Below are positions 17,314 through 26,728 of a DNA stretch of 64,000 nt, one piece after another; the stretch's first letter is position 1; each line of letters opens with the position of its first letter. The translations under genes were made by a program, and so were the position numbers. The stretch comes from JAKZVK01 sp965248255 (GTDB lineage: Bacteria > Acidobacteriota > Terriglobia > Bryobacterales > UBA6623): NCBI GenBank assembly GCA_965248255.1, contig CBDFIW010000003.1:2418001-2482000 (forward strand). Reading direction: 5' to 3'. The notes beneath the pieces are model-generated. The model did not search any database. It saw only the letters and a program-made list of their open reading frames with translations, and had not been told where the DNA came from.

Positions 17314-18255
17314 ATGAACAAACTCATCGTGTTGCTCGCCTTCCTCTTGCCGGTCTCGGCTGGCGGGGCTGAGATCAAAGTCGGCATCATCGGTACCGAC
17401 ACCTCCCACGTTCCGGCCTTTACCCGTCTCCTCAACGACCCGTCGCGGCCTGACCACGTGCCGGGTGCAAAGGTGGTCGCCGCCTACCCGGGCGGCAGCG
17501 ATGACCTCGAGTCGAGCTACACGCGCGTCAAGAAGTATGCTGCCGAGCTGCGGGACGATTGGGGTGTCGAGATCGTCGATGACATCCCCACGCTTTGCTC
17601 CAAGGTGGACGCGATTCTGCTCGAGAGCGTCGATGGCCGCAAGCACCTCGAGCAAGTCAAGCCTGTCTTCGAAGCCGGGAAGCCGGTCTTCATCGACAAG
17701 CCCCTGGCGGCAACGCTGGAGGACGTCCGTGAGATTGCGCGGCTCGGCAAGAAACACGGCGTACCATGGTTCAGTACGTCGAGCCTGCGGTACGCCGACG
17801 CGATCGCCGACGTCAAGGTCGAGGGGCTGCGCGGCGCGACTACCTGGGGCCCCGCCTCGATTCATCCGACCCACCACCTCGACCTCTCGTGGTACGCGGT
17901 CCACCCCATCGAGTTGCTCTACACGATCATGGGTCCGGGCTGCGTGTCGGTCAATCGCACCCATACCGAAGGCGCCGATGTGATCGTCGGCTTGTGGAAG
18001 GACGGCCGTATCGGCACGGTACGGGGCATTCGCGCGGGTAAACGAGGCTACGGCGCTATCACCTACGGAGAGAAAGACATCAAGACGTCCAGCCGCGCCG
18101 GCGGCGCGTACGGCCGGCTCGTGACGCGTGTGGTGGAGTTTTTCCGTACAGGGGAACCGCCGGTACCGAACGACGTGACACTCGAGATCTTCGCGTTCAT
18201 GGATGCGGCGCTGCGGAGCAAGGACAAGGGCGGCGCAACGGTCAAGTTGCGGTAG
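17314..18255 (+). CDS. Gfo/Idh/MocA-type oxidoreductase, exported
   Basis: A signal peptide (MNKLIVLLAFLLPVSAGGA) is followed by a Rossmann-like start (KVGIIGTDTSHVPAF) and the GFO/IDH/MOCA catalytic lysine motif (VFIDKPLAATLEDV). The nucleotide-binding motif is altered (GTDTSH rather than GxGxxG), so cofactor use is uncertain; many exported planctomycete and acidobacterial relatives share this. Another ATG lies at 17305. The substrate is unknown, probably a sugar or sugar derivative. It follows the dehydrogenase by 36 bases on the same strand. Confidence 0.8.
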   Translation: MNKLIVLLAFLLPVSAGGAEIKVGIIGTDTSHVPAFTRLLNDPSRPDHVPGAKVVAAYPGGSDDLESSYTRVKKYAAELRDDWGVEIVDDIPTLCSKVDAILLESVDGRKHLEQVKPVFEAGKPVFIDKPLAATLEDVREIARLGKKHGVPWFSTSSLRYADAIADVKVEGLRGATTWGPASIHPTHHLDLSWYAVHPIELLYTIMGPGCVSVNRTHTEGADVIVGLWKDGRIGTVRGIRAGKRGYGAITYGEKDIKTSSRAGGAYGRLVTRVVEFFRTGEPPVPNDVTLEIFAFMDAALRSKDKGGATVKLR

Positions 18256-18381
18256 TTCGCCGTAAGCGGCCGAGCTGAAGTTGGCCGTGCCGTCTGCGTC
18301 CGTGGAGGAAGCCTGCCCCACCTCTGACCGCAACCTTTGCGCGCTGTCGGTGTTTATCGAGCTGTAAGGCAGGTTACTGTC

Positions 18382-19632
18382 ATGATGCTCAACCGACGTT
18401 TCTTCCTCAAATCGAGCGGCTTGGCCGTGGTAGCCACCGGCGTCCTGCCGGGCTTTTTGCGCCGTGCCGCCGCGGTGACGAGCGCGAAGCGGAAGAAGGT
18501 CCTGGTGGTTGTCTTCCAGCGGGGAGCGATGGACGGGCTGAACGCCGTGGCGCCTTACAGCGACGACCGCTACTACCAGTTTCGTCCCACGCTCGCGATC
18601 CCAAGGCCCGGCAAGGGCGAAGATGGAGTGTTGGATCTCGACGGGCGGTTCGGCTTTCACCCGGGCCTCGCGCCGCTGAAGCCCTTCTGGGATGACAAGA
18701 GTCTGGCCGTGATTCACGCCGCGGGTTCGCCGGATTCTACTCGCTCTCATTTCGACGCGCAAGACTTCATGGAAAGCGCGACGCCCGGCGACAAGGGTAC
18801 GCGCGACGGCTGGCTGAGCCGCTACATCGAGGCCAATGAGAAGGCCGACGCGACCCCCTTGCGGTCGGTCTCGATCGGGTCCAAGCTGCCGCGCTCGCTG
18901 CAGGGCTCGGTCGGGTCGGTCGCCATCAGCCGGCTGAGCGAGTTTTCGATGCCGCGGCAATCGCCGCTGCTCGAAGAGGCGTTCCGCAGCATGTATGAGG
19001 ACGTCGGAGGCGAGCCCGAAACAGCCGGCCTGCTCTCGCAAGCCAGCGGTGATACCTTCGCCGCGCTCGAGCTGGTGAAGGGGATGGACGCCGGCTCGTA
19101 CCGTCCGGCGAACCGCGCAAGCTATCCGCGGGGCGACTTGGGCGAAGCGCTGCGGCAGGTCGCCCAGATGATTAAAGCCGACGTGGGCGTCGAGGTAGCG
19201 TTCGCCGAGATGGGCGGCTGGGATACGCACGCCGGGCAGGCGCCGCGGCTCAACGCCTTGCTCGGACGCTTCGCCGGCGCGTTGGCGGCCTTTGCGACCG
19301 ATTTGGGCAGCCGCATGCAGGACGTTCTTGTGCTGACCATGTCCGAGTTCGGACGCACGGCGCGCGAGAACGGCAACCGCGGCACCGACCACGGCCACGC
19401 CAACGCGATGTTTGCGCTGGGTGCGAACGTCCAGGGCGGCAAGATCTACGGCCAGTGGCCGGGGCTCGACACGGACCAGTTGTTCGAAGGCCGCGACCTG
19501 GCCCTGACGACCGACTTCCGCGACGTGTTCGCCGAGGTTCTTACACGCCACATGGAGGCCGACAACCTCAGGCCGGTCTTTCCCAACTTCACCCCGAGCA
19601 GCAAGAACTTCCGTGGGTTTGTGAAAGCCTGA
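18382..19632 (+). CDS. DUF1501 family protein, Tat-exported
   Basis: The ATG at 18382 opens a Tat signal (LNRRFFLKSSGLAVVATGVLPGF). DUF1501 landmarks follow: VVFQRGAMDGLNAVAPYSD, the substrate-pocket-like HFDAQDFMESATPG, FAEMGGWDTHAGQ, and TMSEFGRTARENGNRGTDHGHAN. This fold is related to alkaline phosphatase/sulfatase, but the family's reaction is not established. It is usually encoded beside a DUF1800 protein; none is present within the window on either side. 416 residues, complete. Confidence 0.88.
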   Translation: MMLNRRFFLKSSGLAVVATGVLPGFLRRAAAVTSAKRKKVLVVVFQRGAMDGLNAVAPYSDDRYYQFRPTLAIPRPGKGEDGVLDLDGRFGFHPGLAPLKPFWDDKSLAVIHAAGSPDSTRSHFDAQDFMESATPGDKGTRDGWLSRYIEANEKADATPLRSVSIGSKLPRSLQGSVGSVAISRLSEFSMPRQSPLLEEAFRSMYEDVGGEPETAGLLSQASGDTFAALELVKGMDAGSYRPANRASYPRGDLGEALRQVAQMIKADVGVEVAFAEMGGWDTHAGQAPRLNALLGRFAGALAAFATDLGSRMQDVLVLTMSEFGRTARENGNRGTDHGHANAMFALGANVQGGKIYGQWPGLDTDQLFEGRDLALTTDFRDVFAEVLTRHMEADNLRPVFPNFTPSSKNFRGFVKA

Positions 19633-19782
19633 AGTCCCGGGCTGGTCCTTCGTAGCAATGCGCGCACTTGTGGAACCCGACCAAGTGCTGTCGAAAAGAC
19701 CGACCACGAGGGACAATCCGCGTCGGGTAGTAGCCGGCTACACGGACAGGGCGCAGCTCCCGAGTCGGCCTCGCTGAAGACG

Positions 19783-20061
19783 CTACGGCGTAGTTCGGCA
19801 GTCGAGGCCGGCTGTGAACGGCCCAGTGATAACGCGGCGTACTCTCACACCTTCTAGCTCGGCCGGAATCCGTGCTAGGGATCGGGGATTGCCCGACTTG
19901 GTGTAGACCTCAATCACCGGCTCACCGTTCACAGCGCCGACCCCGACCCCGACTACTTCATCTGAGGAGAGGAAAAGACTTTGCTGGTGCTTACGCTTGA
20001 TCTTGACGGCAGCTTTCACCTTGGCTGCGTCGGGTCGCCTTCCACGGCCCCGAGTCAGCAT
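19783..20061 (-). CDS. Small protein coupled to the trypsin-like protease gene
   Basis: The start ATG (20059-20061) begins one base after the protease stop TAG (20063-20065), so translation is probably coupled. The 92-residue product has a basic N-terminus and the segment KRKHQQSLFLSSDEVVGVGVGAVNGEPVIEVYT, which resembles the region that precedes the trypsin domain in related acidobacterial proteases. It may be a detached protease-associated domain. The frame also extends upstream to 20136 within the protease gene. Confidence 0.6.
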   Translation of the reverse strand: MLTRGRGRRPDAAKVKAAVKIKRKHQQSLFLSSDEVVGVGVGAVNGEPVIEVYTKSGNPRSLARIPAELEGVRVRRVITGPFTAGLDCRTTP

Positions 20062-20062
20062 G

Positions 20063-21601
20063 CTAGAGGAACCTGCGGTTTCCCCCGCAGACTCCGGGGA
20101 TGAGGTCATCGGCACAATCCGGGTCCGGAGACGCATCCGAGCCTTTATCGAAACCGTTAACCGGCTCGGTGCCGTCGAAGGCGGGCGCGCCAGGCGCCGC
20201 TATGCCTGTTACGTCGGTGGTGTAGCACCCAGGCGCGGAGTTTTTGAAATCGAACGACACGAGACCGGCCGTGTCCGTTGTTCCGGTGGGTGACGACGTT
20301 GACGCGTCAGGGAGGGTCACTGTCGCGGATACTTGCGCTCCCGCAACCGCACCTCCGGTTTCGTCCACGGCCTCGACAATGATGCGGAGATGCTTCGCAC
20401 TGCCTGGCGGCCCTCCAAAACCTTCGTAGGTGATGCACTGCACCTTGACCGTATTGCCGGTGGTTACAGCCTGGAGGTCAAAGTCAACCGTGCTCGTTCC
20501 GCCGTTTACCGTGGTGGACTTCGTTTGTGACACGAAGTCCGTGGCCGACGCCGTCACATCGTGAGAGCCGCCGGGAACGTTGGGAATGCTATAGAAACCG
20601 CTGACGTTCGTTGTCGTGGAGTCACCCGTGTCATCTACGGTTACAGTTGCCCCGAAAATTTGATTGGTGGTCGATGCGTCCGTTACCGTGCCCTCGATGG
20701 TTCCTGGATCCTGGGACTGTACGCCGACCATCGTGAGTGTCAATCCCGGCAGCTCGTCTCCCAGTGCGGTCAAAACCGTGTCGATCGGCGTACCAATCGT
20801 GTACGCCGCACTGCCGGCGAAGAGCAACCCTACCGATCGGGGGTTCGAGGTGACATCTTCGACGATTTGAGCGCCCGAGTCTCCTCCGGCGCTGAAACTG
20901 CCCGGCGTCACCAGAAACTAGCCTTCAAAACTGGCTACGAGGTTTGTAGCACTGCCACACTGGTCCGAATAACCCACCAGGCTAGCTACGTCCACCGCGG
21001 ACACCTCGCCGAACGTCTGACCGGTGGTGCGGGCCGATTTGGTCACCAGCTGGCCCATTTTCGGCGCCACCGTCGAGGCGCTCAAAGTGCCAATATCACG
21101 AATCTCACCGGAGCTAAGGACAGCTCCGGGACGCACGGCGGCGATCGAAGCGTCCGCTTCACTCGCGGCAGGGGGAGGATTTGAGCCCAGCGGGTACGGG
21201 ACTGTGATCAGCGGTACGGAAGCAGTGACATCGGCGACAACGTCATCCCTCTGCTGTCCGCAGCGCGTGTCGATCAGACCAGGCTGAACAACGGGATCCG
21301 AGAGGCCGCTGGCACCGGCGAACTTGTCGAAGACGTGATAGTTGCTGAGGACGTACTGAGTACCGTTATTATCCTCCACAAGCGAACCCAGTGTTCCGCT
21401 GCAACAGGTGCAGAAGAGCCCGGAGCAAACGATATCGGTCTCGTTGCCGCCCGACACGCCCAACCGCGTCGGTGTTCCCTGTCTGCGTTGGTGCTGACGT
21501 GCGCTGTCCGCCCGGACAGTGATAGCGATCGTCAAGGCCGCCAGCGCGACGAGCGAAAAGGTCAGCAGCCAACGTGTGAACCGCCTCTTGAGGAGTTGCA
21601 T
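20063..21601 (-). pseudogene. Trypsin-like serine protease with carboxypeptidase-regulatory domain, interrupted by in-frame TAG
   Basis: The start ATG at 21601 gives a signal/anchor (WLLTFSLVALAALTIAITVRA), a cysteine cluster (CSGLFCTCC), then His89 in LSNYHVF and Asp150 in SEADASIA. Codon 228 (20918-20920) is TAG. The same frame continues at once with VTPGSFSAGGDSG, placing catalytic Ser242 after the stop, then a carboxypeptidase-regulatory-like beta domain (TIEGTVTDASTTNQIFGATV), and ends at 20063. Without read-through the product lacks the serine nucleophile. A CAG-to-TAG change would explain the lesion; sequencing error and suppression are alternatives. An IS630-type element starts 36 bases upstream. 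Confidence 0.82.
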
Positions 21602-21637
21602 GGATCAGGTCCCCCCGCAACGTGCTCTTGTTGCCTA

Positions 21638-22731
21638 TTGAATCCCGCAAATTATTATGACACTTTTTGACAGTGTGGAGCATCTATATATGTATGGGCA
21701 ACCCCAAAGGTGTGAAGCGGGATTTCAAGGCGCTGGAGAAGCGCCGTTTCGAAGCGATGCGGCTGCTCCACCAAGGCCACAATCAGTCCGAGACGGCGAG
21801 ACGGCTGAACGTCGCTCGCCAAACCGTCAGTGAGTGGCGGCGGCAATACCGCGAGCAGGGTGCGGCCGGACTCCGCCAGGCCGGGCGCGCCGGACGCAAG
21901 CCGCTCCTCGATGCCGCACAACGCGAACGCCTGACGTCGCTGCTGCTGGAAGGCCCGGAAGCCCACGGCTTCCCAACGCCCCTGTGGAGCTGTCCGCGGG
22001 TGGCTCGGCTGACCGGAGACGAGTTCGGGGTCGCATACCACGCAGGCCACGCCTGGAAGATCCTGCGAGCGCTCGACTGGAGCCCGCAACGCCCGGCCGG
22101 AAAGGCGCGCGAGCGCAACGAAGAGCGGATCCGCACCTGGAAGCGCAAGACCTGGAAGCGCATTAAAAAAAAGCCCAAAACGAAGGCCGTACGCTCGTCT
22201 TCATCGACGAAAGCGGATTGAGTCAGAAGCCGCATCGCTGCCGCACCTGGGCGCCACGTGGCCAAACACCGGTGCTGCAGTTTAACTTCAACTGGGAGAA
22301 GCTTTCCGTCTCGGCGGGGCTGACGCTGCGTAACTTCTACTTCCGGCTCTATCCCGGTGCGATCGGCAAAGAGCAAGTGATCGACTTTCTCAAGGCGTTG
22401 GTACGTCATATCGATCGCCCGCTGCTGATCGTCTGGGATCGGCTGCCGGCGCACCGTAGCCGCCTGGTGCAAGAGTTCATCGAACTCTCCGAAGGCCACA
22501 TCGCAACCGAGTACTTGCCACCCTATGCGCCGGAGTTGAATCCGGTGGAATACATCTGGGCTTACTGGAAGCAGCACGAGTTGCCGAACGTCTGTCCGAA
22601 AGACTACGGCGAGCTGAACGAGCGGGCCCGCAAGGCACTCCGCCGCATGTACCGCAAACCGCGTTTGATCACGGCCTTCTGGAAACAGTCTTCTCTTTGT
22701 TTTGACTGACTCTATATTATGCGGGAGTCAA
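21638..22731 (+). mobile_element. IS630-type insertion sequence, second type
   Basis: Ends match as inverted repeats: TTGAATCCCGCA at 21638-21649 and, reversed, TTGACTCCCGCA at 22720-22731, with weaker pairing further in. TA flanks both ends (21636-21637 and 22732-22733). The element is 1094 bp and its transposase is unrelated in detail to that of copies A1/A2. Confidence 0.88.
21694..22709 (+). CDS. IS630 family transposase made by -1 frameshift (orfA/orfB)
   Basis: The first frame (21694-22221) encodes the helix-turn-helix half (NQSETARRLNVARQTVSEWRRQY). The second, in the -1 frame and ending at 22709, encodes the DDE half: LVFIDESGLSQKPH, then LLIVWDRLPAHRS, then LPPYAPELNPVEYIWAYWK. The frames meet at an A8 run (ATTAAAAAAAAGCCC, ending at 22172), a slippery site of the kind known to drive -1 frameshifting in this family. 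After a one-base slip the sequence reads GRTLVFIDESG, restoring the first catalytic Asp. A sequencing loss in the A run is the alternative. Confidence 0.85.
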
Positions 22732-22774
22732 TAGTACGTTAGGGATCTTAACATGGTTCGTTTCTAAGGGCTAT

Positions 22775-22790
22775 AGCCCATTGGTTCCAT
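22775..22790 (+). repeat. 16-bp direct repeat flanking the IS1202-like element (left)
   Basis: AGCCCATTGGTTCCAT immediately precedes the element end TGTCAAGG. The same 16 bases recur at 23954-23969 just past the other end, as a target duplication would. Confidence 0.75.
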
Positions 22791-23953
22791 TGTCAAGGCC
22801 CAATAGAAATGTCCCCTTGGTGATAGGAGAGAATCGTCATCGTCGGGGCTGTGGAACTGTGGGAATCGCGCAGCGATTTCCAAGGGGCGGTGGGAAGGGT
22901 GGAAAACCATCCACGGTTCCGCGAGCCCGGCACGGCTGCCGCCACAAGGTTTTCCACGCTTTCCATCCGACCCGGCATTTCCACAGCCCTCTTATGAATT
23001 CGCAGCTCGTGTTTTCCGCAGCACAGGTCGCCGCCAGGGGTGGTTCGCCGCCGGCTTGCGTCTGGCCACCACGTTCCCCTGCGGTGCCGGCTTCGTCCGC
23101 AGCCGTGGCGTCGGCGTGGCGATCACTTCGTGCTCGATCTCGTGCCCCTCAAACCTCACCTGCAAGCTCTCATCGCGCCCCTGTTGGACCGTCACCCGTG
23201 CACCCGCCCCCACGCCCTGATTGCGTTTCGGCTTCAACTGCAAACAACGATTCTCGAAACGCACCACCTGGTCGTTGCTCACCACCCGTTCGTACTCGAA
23301 GCAGAACACCCCTCGCAGCTCGGTGCCGCGGGGTAGCGCCTGGTGAAAGTCCGCTCCCGCCGCCGGCTCGCAGCAGAAGCGCTCGTTGTGCTCGGCTAAG
23401 TACTCCTCGCCGGGGTAACGGTTCGCCGCCTCGTAATCAACGATGCCCCGCAGCCGCATCTTCTTGATCAGGCGGTCCTGGTGCGTGCCGTGATGGCGTT
23501 CGACACGTCCCTTGGCTTGCGGCGACGATGCGGCAATGATGCCAATGCCAAGCTTCGCGCACATGCGCCCGAACTGCGTCTCGGGCTTGATGCCTTCCAG
23601 TGCTTCCCGCGACGTCGGCTGGCGCTGGTAGACGTTTTTCCAGTCGCAGTACAACGCCTTGGGAACGCCGTGTTGGCGCACCCAGGCTTGGAGCAGATCG
23701 GCCGCGGCCCAGGTCGTTTCCTGGCCCGAGAAGCGGCACAGTGCAAGACCGGTCGCGTCATCGACAAAGTTCATCAGACAGGCTTTCGGGCCGCGTCCTT
23801 CCAGCCAGTGGTGGTCGGCTCAGCACTTCGCCGCGCCTCAACTCCTTGGCACTCATCCATGTCCTTCCCAATCTTTCACCTCCTCGCAGAGGTCCAGATT
23901 AGGGGACATTTCTATTGGGCGCTCAAGGGGACATTATCATTGGGCTTCAACAC
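22791..23953 (-). mobile_element. IS1202/ISNCY-like insertion sequence, internally deleted
   Basis: Left end TGTCAAGGCCCAATAGAAAT and right end, reversed, TGTTGAAGCCCAATGATAAT are imperfect inverted repeats, each near an internal GGGGACATT box. A 16-bp direct repeat abuts both ends. Transposases of this type are placed in the IS1202 group, where long target duplications including a 15-18 bp class have been described. The element is only ~1.16 kb because its transposase gene has lost an internal part. A second copy begins at 63527. Confidence 0.75.
22992..23856 (-). pseudogene. IS1202/ISNCY-like transposase, internal deletion
   Basis: Reading from the ATG at 23856 gives MSAKELRRGEVLSR, the conserved N-terminus of this transposase type. 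It then runs out of frame directly into the catalytic core at about 23817 (DHHWLEGRGPKACLMNFVDDATG). The recognition domains between are missing. The remaining 260-residue open frame (22992-23774) holds the integrase-core motifs YCDWKNVY and SPQAKGRVERHHGTHQDR and the basic C-terminus. The element cannot make a full transposase. Confidence 0.82.
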
Positions 23954-23969
23954 AGCCCATTGGTTCCAT
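23954..23969 (+). repeat. 16-bp direct repeat flanking the IS1202-like element (right)
   Basis: Exact copy of 22775-22790 (AGCCCATTGGTTCCAT), one base beyond the element end. Confidence 0.75.
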
Positions 23970-24006
23970 GCGGTCGATGTGGAACTTTGGTACTAAGGGA
24001 TCTTTT

Positions 24007-24714
24007 TCAGCCGATCTTCAGCATCTCTTCGGCGTAGAGGGCGCCGGCGGGGGTGTCGTCGTGCTTGAAGAAGAGGAAGACGGTCTTGCCTTGCGAGAGT
24101 AGGTTGCGGACTTCCTTCGCGATGGCGGCACGATCGTTGGGGGTGTAGTCGGGCTTGCGCAGGCGGAAGTAGACGAAGTCGGCGGTGATGACTTCGGGGG
24201 CTTCGAGCTTCTCTGATTCGGCGCGGCAGAAACAGGCGTTGTGCTGCTCGAGCGGGCGGTAGACGGCGTCGTCCTGCCAGGACTTGTGTCGAAACTCGAA
24301 GGCGAAACGCATGTCCTCGGGCAGGTGGGCGAGGAAGGTGGCGAGTCGGCCGGTGTCGCAGGGCAAGTTCGGCGGGAGTTGGAAGAGCACCACGCCGAGC
24401 CGGCGGGTCGCGCGTAGCGGGTCGATCGAGCGGAGGAAGAAGTCGGTCGCGTCCTTGGCGTCGTTGAGGCGCTGGATGTGGGTGATGCGCTGGTGGGCCT
24501 TGATCGAGAACGAGAAGCCGTCGCCGGTCTGCTGGACCCAGTTCTCGAGCGTCGTAGCTGTCGGGTGGCGGCGGAAGGTGTAGTTGATCTCGACGCTGTT
24601 GAGGCGCGTGGCGTAGTATTCGAGGAACCTCTTGGCAGGATGCTTCGGCGGGTAGAAATCCGGCTTCCACGAAGGATAGGAGTAGCCGGATGTGCCTGCG
24701 TATAGCTCCGCCAT
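24007..24714 (-). CDS. DUF72 domain-containing protein
   Basis: The 235-residue protein matches the DUF72 (YecE-like) TIM-barrel family: MAELYAGTSGYSYPSWKPDFYP at the start, LNSVEINYTFRRHPTATTLENW, LGVVLFQLPPNL, FAFEFRHKSW and the late VYFRLRKPDY and VFLFFKHDDTPAGALYAEE. The biochemical role of the family is not established. The ATG at 24714 is chosen because it begins the conserved YAGTSGY strand; the frame continues to 24813 without similarity. Confidence 0.9.
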   Translation of the reverse strand: MAELYAGTSGYSYPSWKPDFYPPKHPAKRFLEYYATRLNSVEINYTFRRHPTATTLENWVQQTGDGFSFSIKAHQRITHIQRLNDAKDATDFFLRSIDPLRATRRLGVVLFQLPPNLPCDTGRLATFLAHLPEDMRFAFEFRHKSWQDDAVYRPLEQHNACFCRAESEKLEAPEVITADFVYFRLRKPDYTPNDRAAIAKEVRNLLSQGKTVFLFFKHDDTPAGALYAEEMLKIG

Positions 24715-25012
24715 GTAAACCTTCCAAAGCAGTATATCCCGCGTGCATCGGTATGGCGAGGGAGTCGCGCCTCCGTTTGGGCCGGTGTAAGGCCTGTGGC
24801 TGATCAACTCCAACGGGAATTGGGGTGGCTGAAGCCCGCCGGCGAGAAGGACCCTGAAGCGCCCTGAGGTGTGGCCAGGGGAACGTTGTGAGAGGTGTGC
24901 GGGCCCTGTGCGGACTCGCTAAGATGAAGATTCCCCCGCACGATCACCGGACATCCACGCCGATCGGGCTTCTCCAATCATCCGCGGGTGCTTGGGGATC
25001 CAAAGGAAGACT

Positions 25013-26332
25013 ATGGCCAACGTGGCAATCCTCGGCACGCAATGGGGCGACGAGGGCAAGGGGAAAATCGTTGACCTGATCGCGGATCGCTTCGATGTCG
25101 TGGCGCGCGCGCAGGGCGGGCATAACGCCGGACACACGGTCCACATAGACGGTCGGAAGTTCATTCTGAAACTGGTCCCCAGTGGCATCCTGCGGCCGGG
25201 CAAGAAGGTCGTGGTTGGCAACGGCGTGGTCATCGATCCGGCGGCGCTGCTCGCGGAGATCGATACGCTGGAGCAGGCCGGTGTCGAGGTTAGCGGCAAC
25301 CTCTTTGTCAGCAACCGCGCCCATGTGATCTTCCCCTATCACCGCATGATGGAAAGGGCGAGCGAGGATTCCCCGGGGAAGGTCCGCATCGGCACGACGT
25401 CGCGCGGCATCGGACCGAGCTACGAGGACAAGGTGGGGCGGAGGGGCATCCGCCTGGCCGAGCTGATTGACGAGGAGACGTTTCGCGACCGCTTCCGGGC
25501 CATCGCCGAGGAGAAGAACATCATCGCGCAGGCGCTCGACATCCATGAGCCGTGGGATATCGACGCGATCGCGAAGGAGTATCAGGGTTATGCTGATCGT
25601 CTTCGGCCTTTTGTGTGCGATACGTCAGCGTACCTTCAGCAGGCCATCGGCGAAGGGAAGCGCGTGTTATTTGAAGGCGCGCAAGGGACGATGCTCGACA
25701 TCGACCACGGCACTTACCCATTCGTCACGTCTTCCAACGCCACGGCCGGGGGCATCGCGACCGGGCTCGGGGTGTCGCCTGTCTATATCGACGCGGTGGT
25801 GGGGATCGCCAAGGCGTACTCGACTCGCGTGGGCAGTGGGCCGTTCCAGACGGAAGCCGACGATGATCGGGCTGATCTGCTGCGCGAGGAAGGCGTCGAA
25901 TTCGGTTCCGTCACCGGTCGGCCGCGGCGCTGCGGCTGGTTCGATGTGCCGTTGCTAAAGTACGCGCACAGGATCAACGGTTTCACGTCGCTCATCATCA
26001 CCAAGCTCGATGTGCTCGACCGCCTCGACACGATTCCCGTTTGTACGGCCTACCGGTACAGGGGAGAGATCCTTCCGGAGATGCCCGCGCTACCGAGAGT
26101 CCTAGGGGCCATTGAGCCCATCTACGACGAACGCCCGGGATGGAGTAGCCCGACGCAAGGGGTCACCGACTACGACTCTCTTCCCCAGGCCGCCAAGGAT
26201 TATTTGACCTATCTGGCGGACCAGACCGGCGTCGAGGTGGGTGCTATTTCCACAGGTCCGGAACGTGACGAGACGATCCTGGTGCCGGGGTCCAAGTTGG
26301 AATCGTTGCTCTCGCCGAATGGCGGGAGGTAG
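25013..26332 (+). CDS. purA: Adenylosuccinate synthetase
   Basis: Catalyses the GTP-dependent joining of IMP and aspartate in AMP synthesis. The 439-residue length is typical. The phosphate loop GTQWGDEGKGKIVDL, HNAGHTVHI, the IMP-binding GTTSRGIGPSYEDK, EGAQGTMLDIDHGTYPFVTSSN, and SVTGRPRRCGWFD are all intact. AAAGGAAGA lies just before the ATG at 25013. It stands alone; cytoplasmic housekeeping enzyme. Confidence 0.97.
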   Translation: MANVAILGTQWGDEGKGKIVDLIADRFDVVARAQGGHNAGHTVHIDGRKFILKLVPSGILRPGKKVVVGNGVVIDPAALLAEIDTLEQAGVEVSGNLFVSNRAHVIFPYHRMMERASEDSPGKVRIGTTSRGIGPSYEDKVGRRGIRLAELIDEETFRDRFRAIAEEKNIIAQALDIHEPWDIDAIAKEYQGYADRLRPFVCDTSAYLQQAIGEGKRVLFEGAQGTMLDIDHGTYPFVTSSNATAGGIATGLGVSPVYIDAVVGIAKAYSTRVGSGPFQTEADDDRADLLREEGVEFGSVTGRPRRCGWFDVPLLKYAHRINGFTSLIITKLDVLDRLDTIPVCTAYRYRGEILPEMPALPRVLGAIEPIYDERPGWSSPTQGVTDYDSLPQAAKDYLTYLADQTGVEVGAISTGPERDETILVPGSKLESLLSPNGGR

Positions 26333-26514
26333 GCGACGCAGGCATTTGGCGAGCCGCGACCGTGAGTACCTACAGAGTAAGATTCTTGCCAAGAATGGCA
26401 GGCTTTGGCGCCCAGTCGCGTTTACGCTGCGTTTACGCGGCTTGGCTTTGACTAGGCCAGCCGTTGTACGGCTGGTTCCCCCGATTCCCCCGGCAATCTC
26501 TAGGCCGGTTCGGC

Positions 26515-26633
26515 GGCCTTACCATACTCGGCTTGAGCCGCTTGCGGTTGCGGCCGGCAAGGTGGAGGTTGATCTCCGAATCGACGTTGTGAGACAGGGC
26601 CGGTTCATGGCTCAAGCCGGTTTGGGTAAGGCC
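26515..26633. repeat. Imperfect 25-bp inverted repeat
   Basis: GGCCTTACC...CGGCTTGAGCC (26515-26539) pairs with GGCTCAAGCCGG...GGTAAGGCC (26609-26633). About 70 bases lie between the arms. Only a few bases in the middle of the arms mismatch. Confidence 0.65.
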
Positions 26634-26704
26634 CCTGGAAGGGGCCTGGTTCATTCATACTGGGCCGTTTTACCAGGTGTAAAACGCCTAGCCTAATCGA
26701 AACG

Positions 26705-26728
26705 AAGGCCCGCAAGCGGGCCTGTTTG
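26705..26728 (+). terminator. Possible rho-independent terminator
   Basis: AGGCCCGC-AA-GCGGGCCT hairpin followed by a short GTTTG tail. The T run is weak, so termination is uncertain. Confidence 0.5.

Noticed and set aside
17188..19716. 842-codon minus-strand frame
   Set aside because: Antisense to the Gfo/Idh/MocA and DUF1501 genes; composition is His/Arg-rich shadow sequence with no domain.
22793..22984. 63-codon frame present in both IS1202-like copies (also 63529-63720)
   Set aside because: It lies in the element's non-coding end and its repetition is explained by the element being duplicated.
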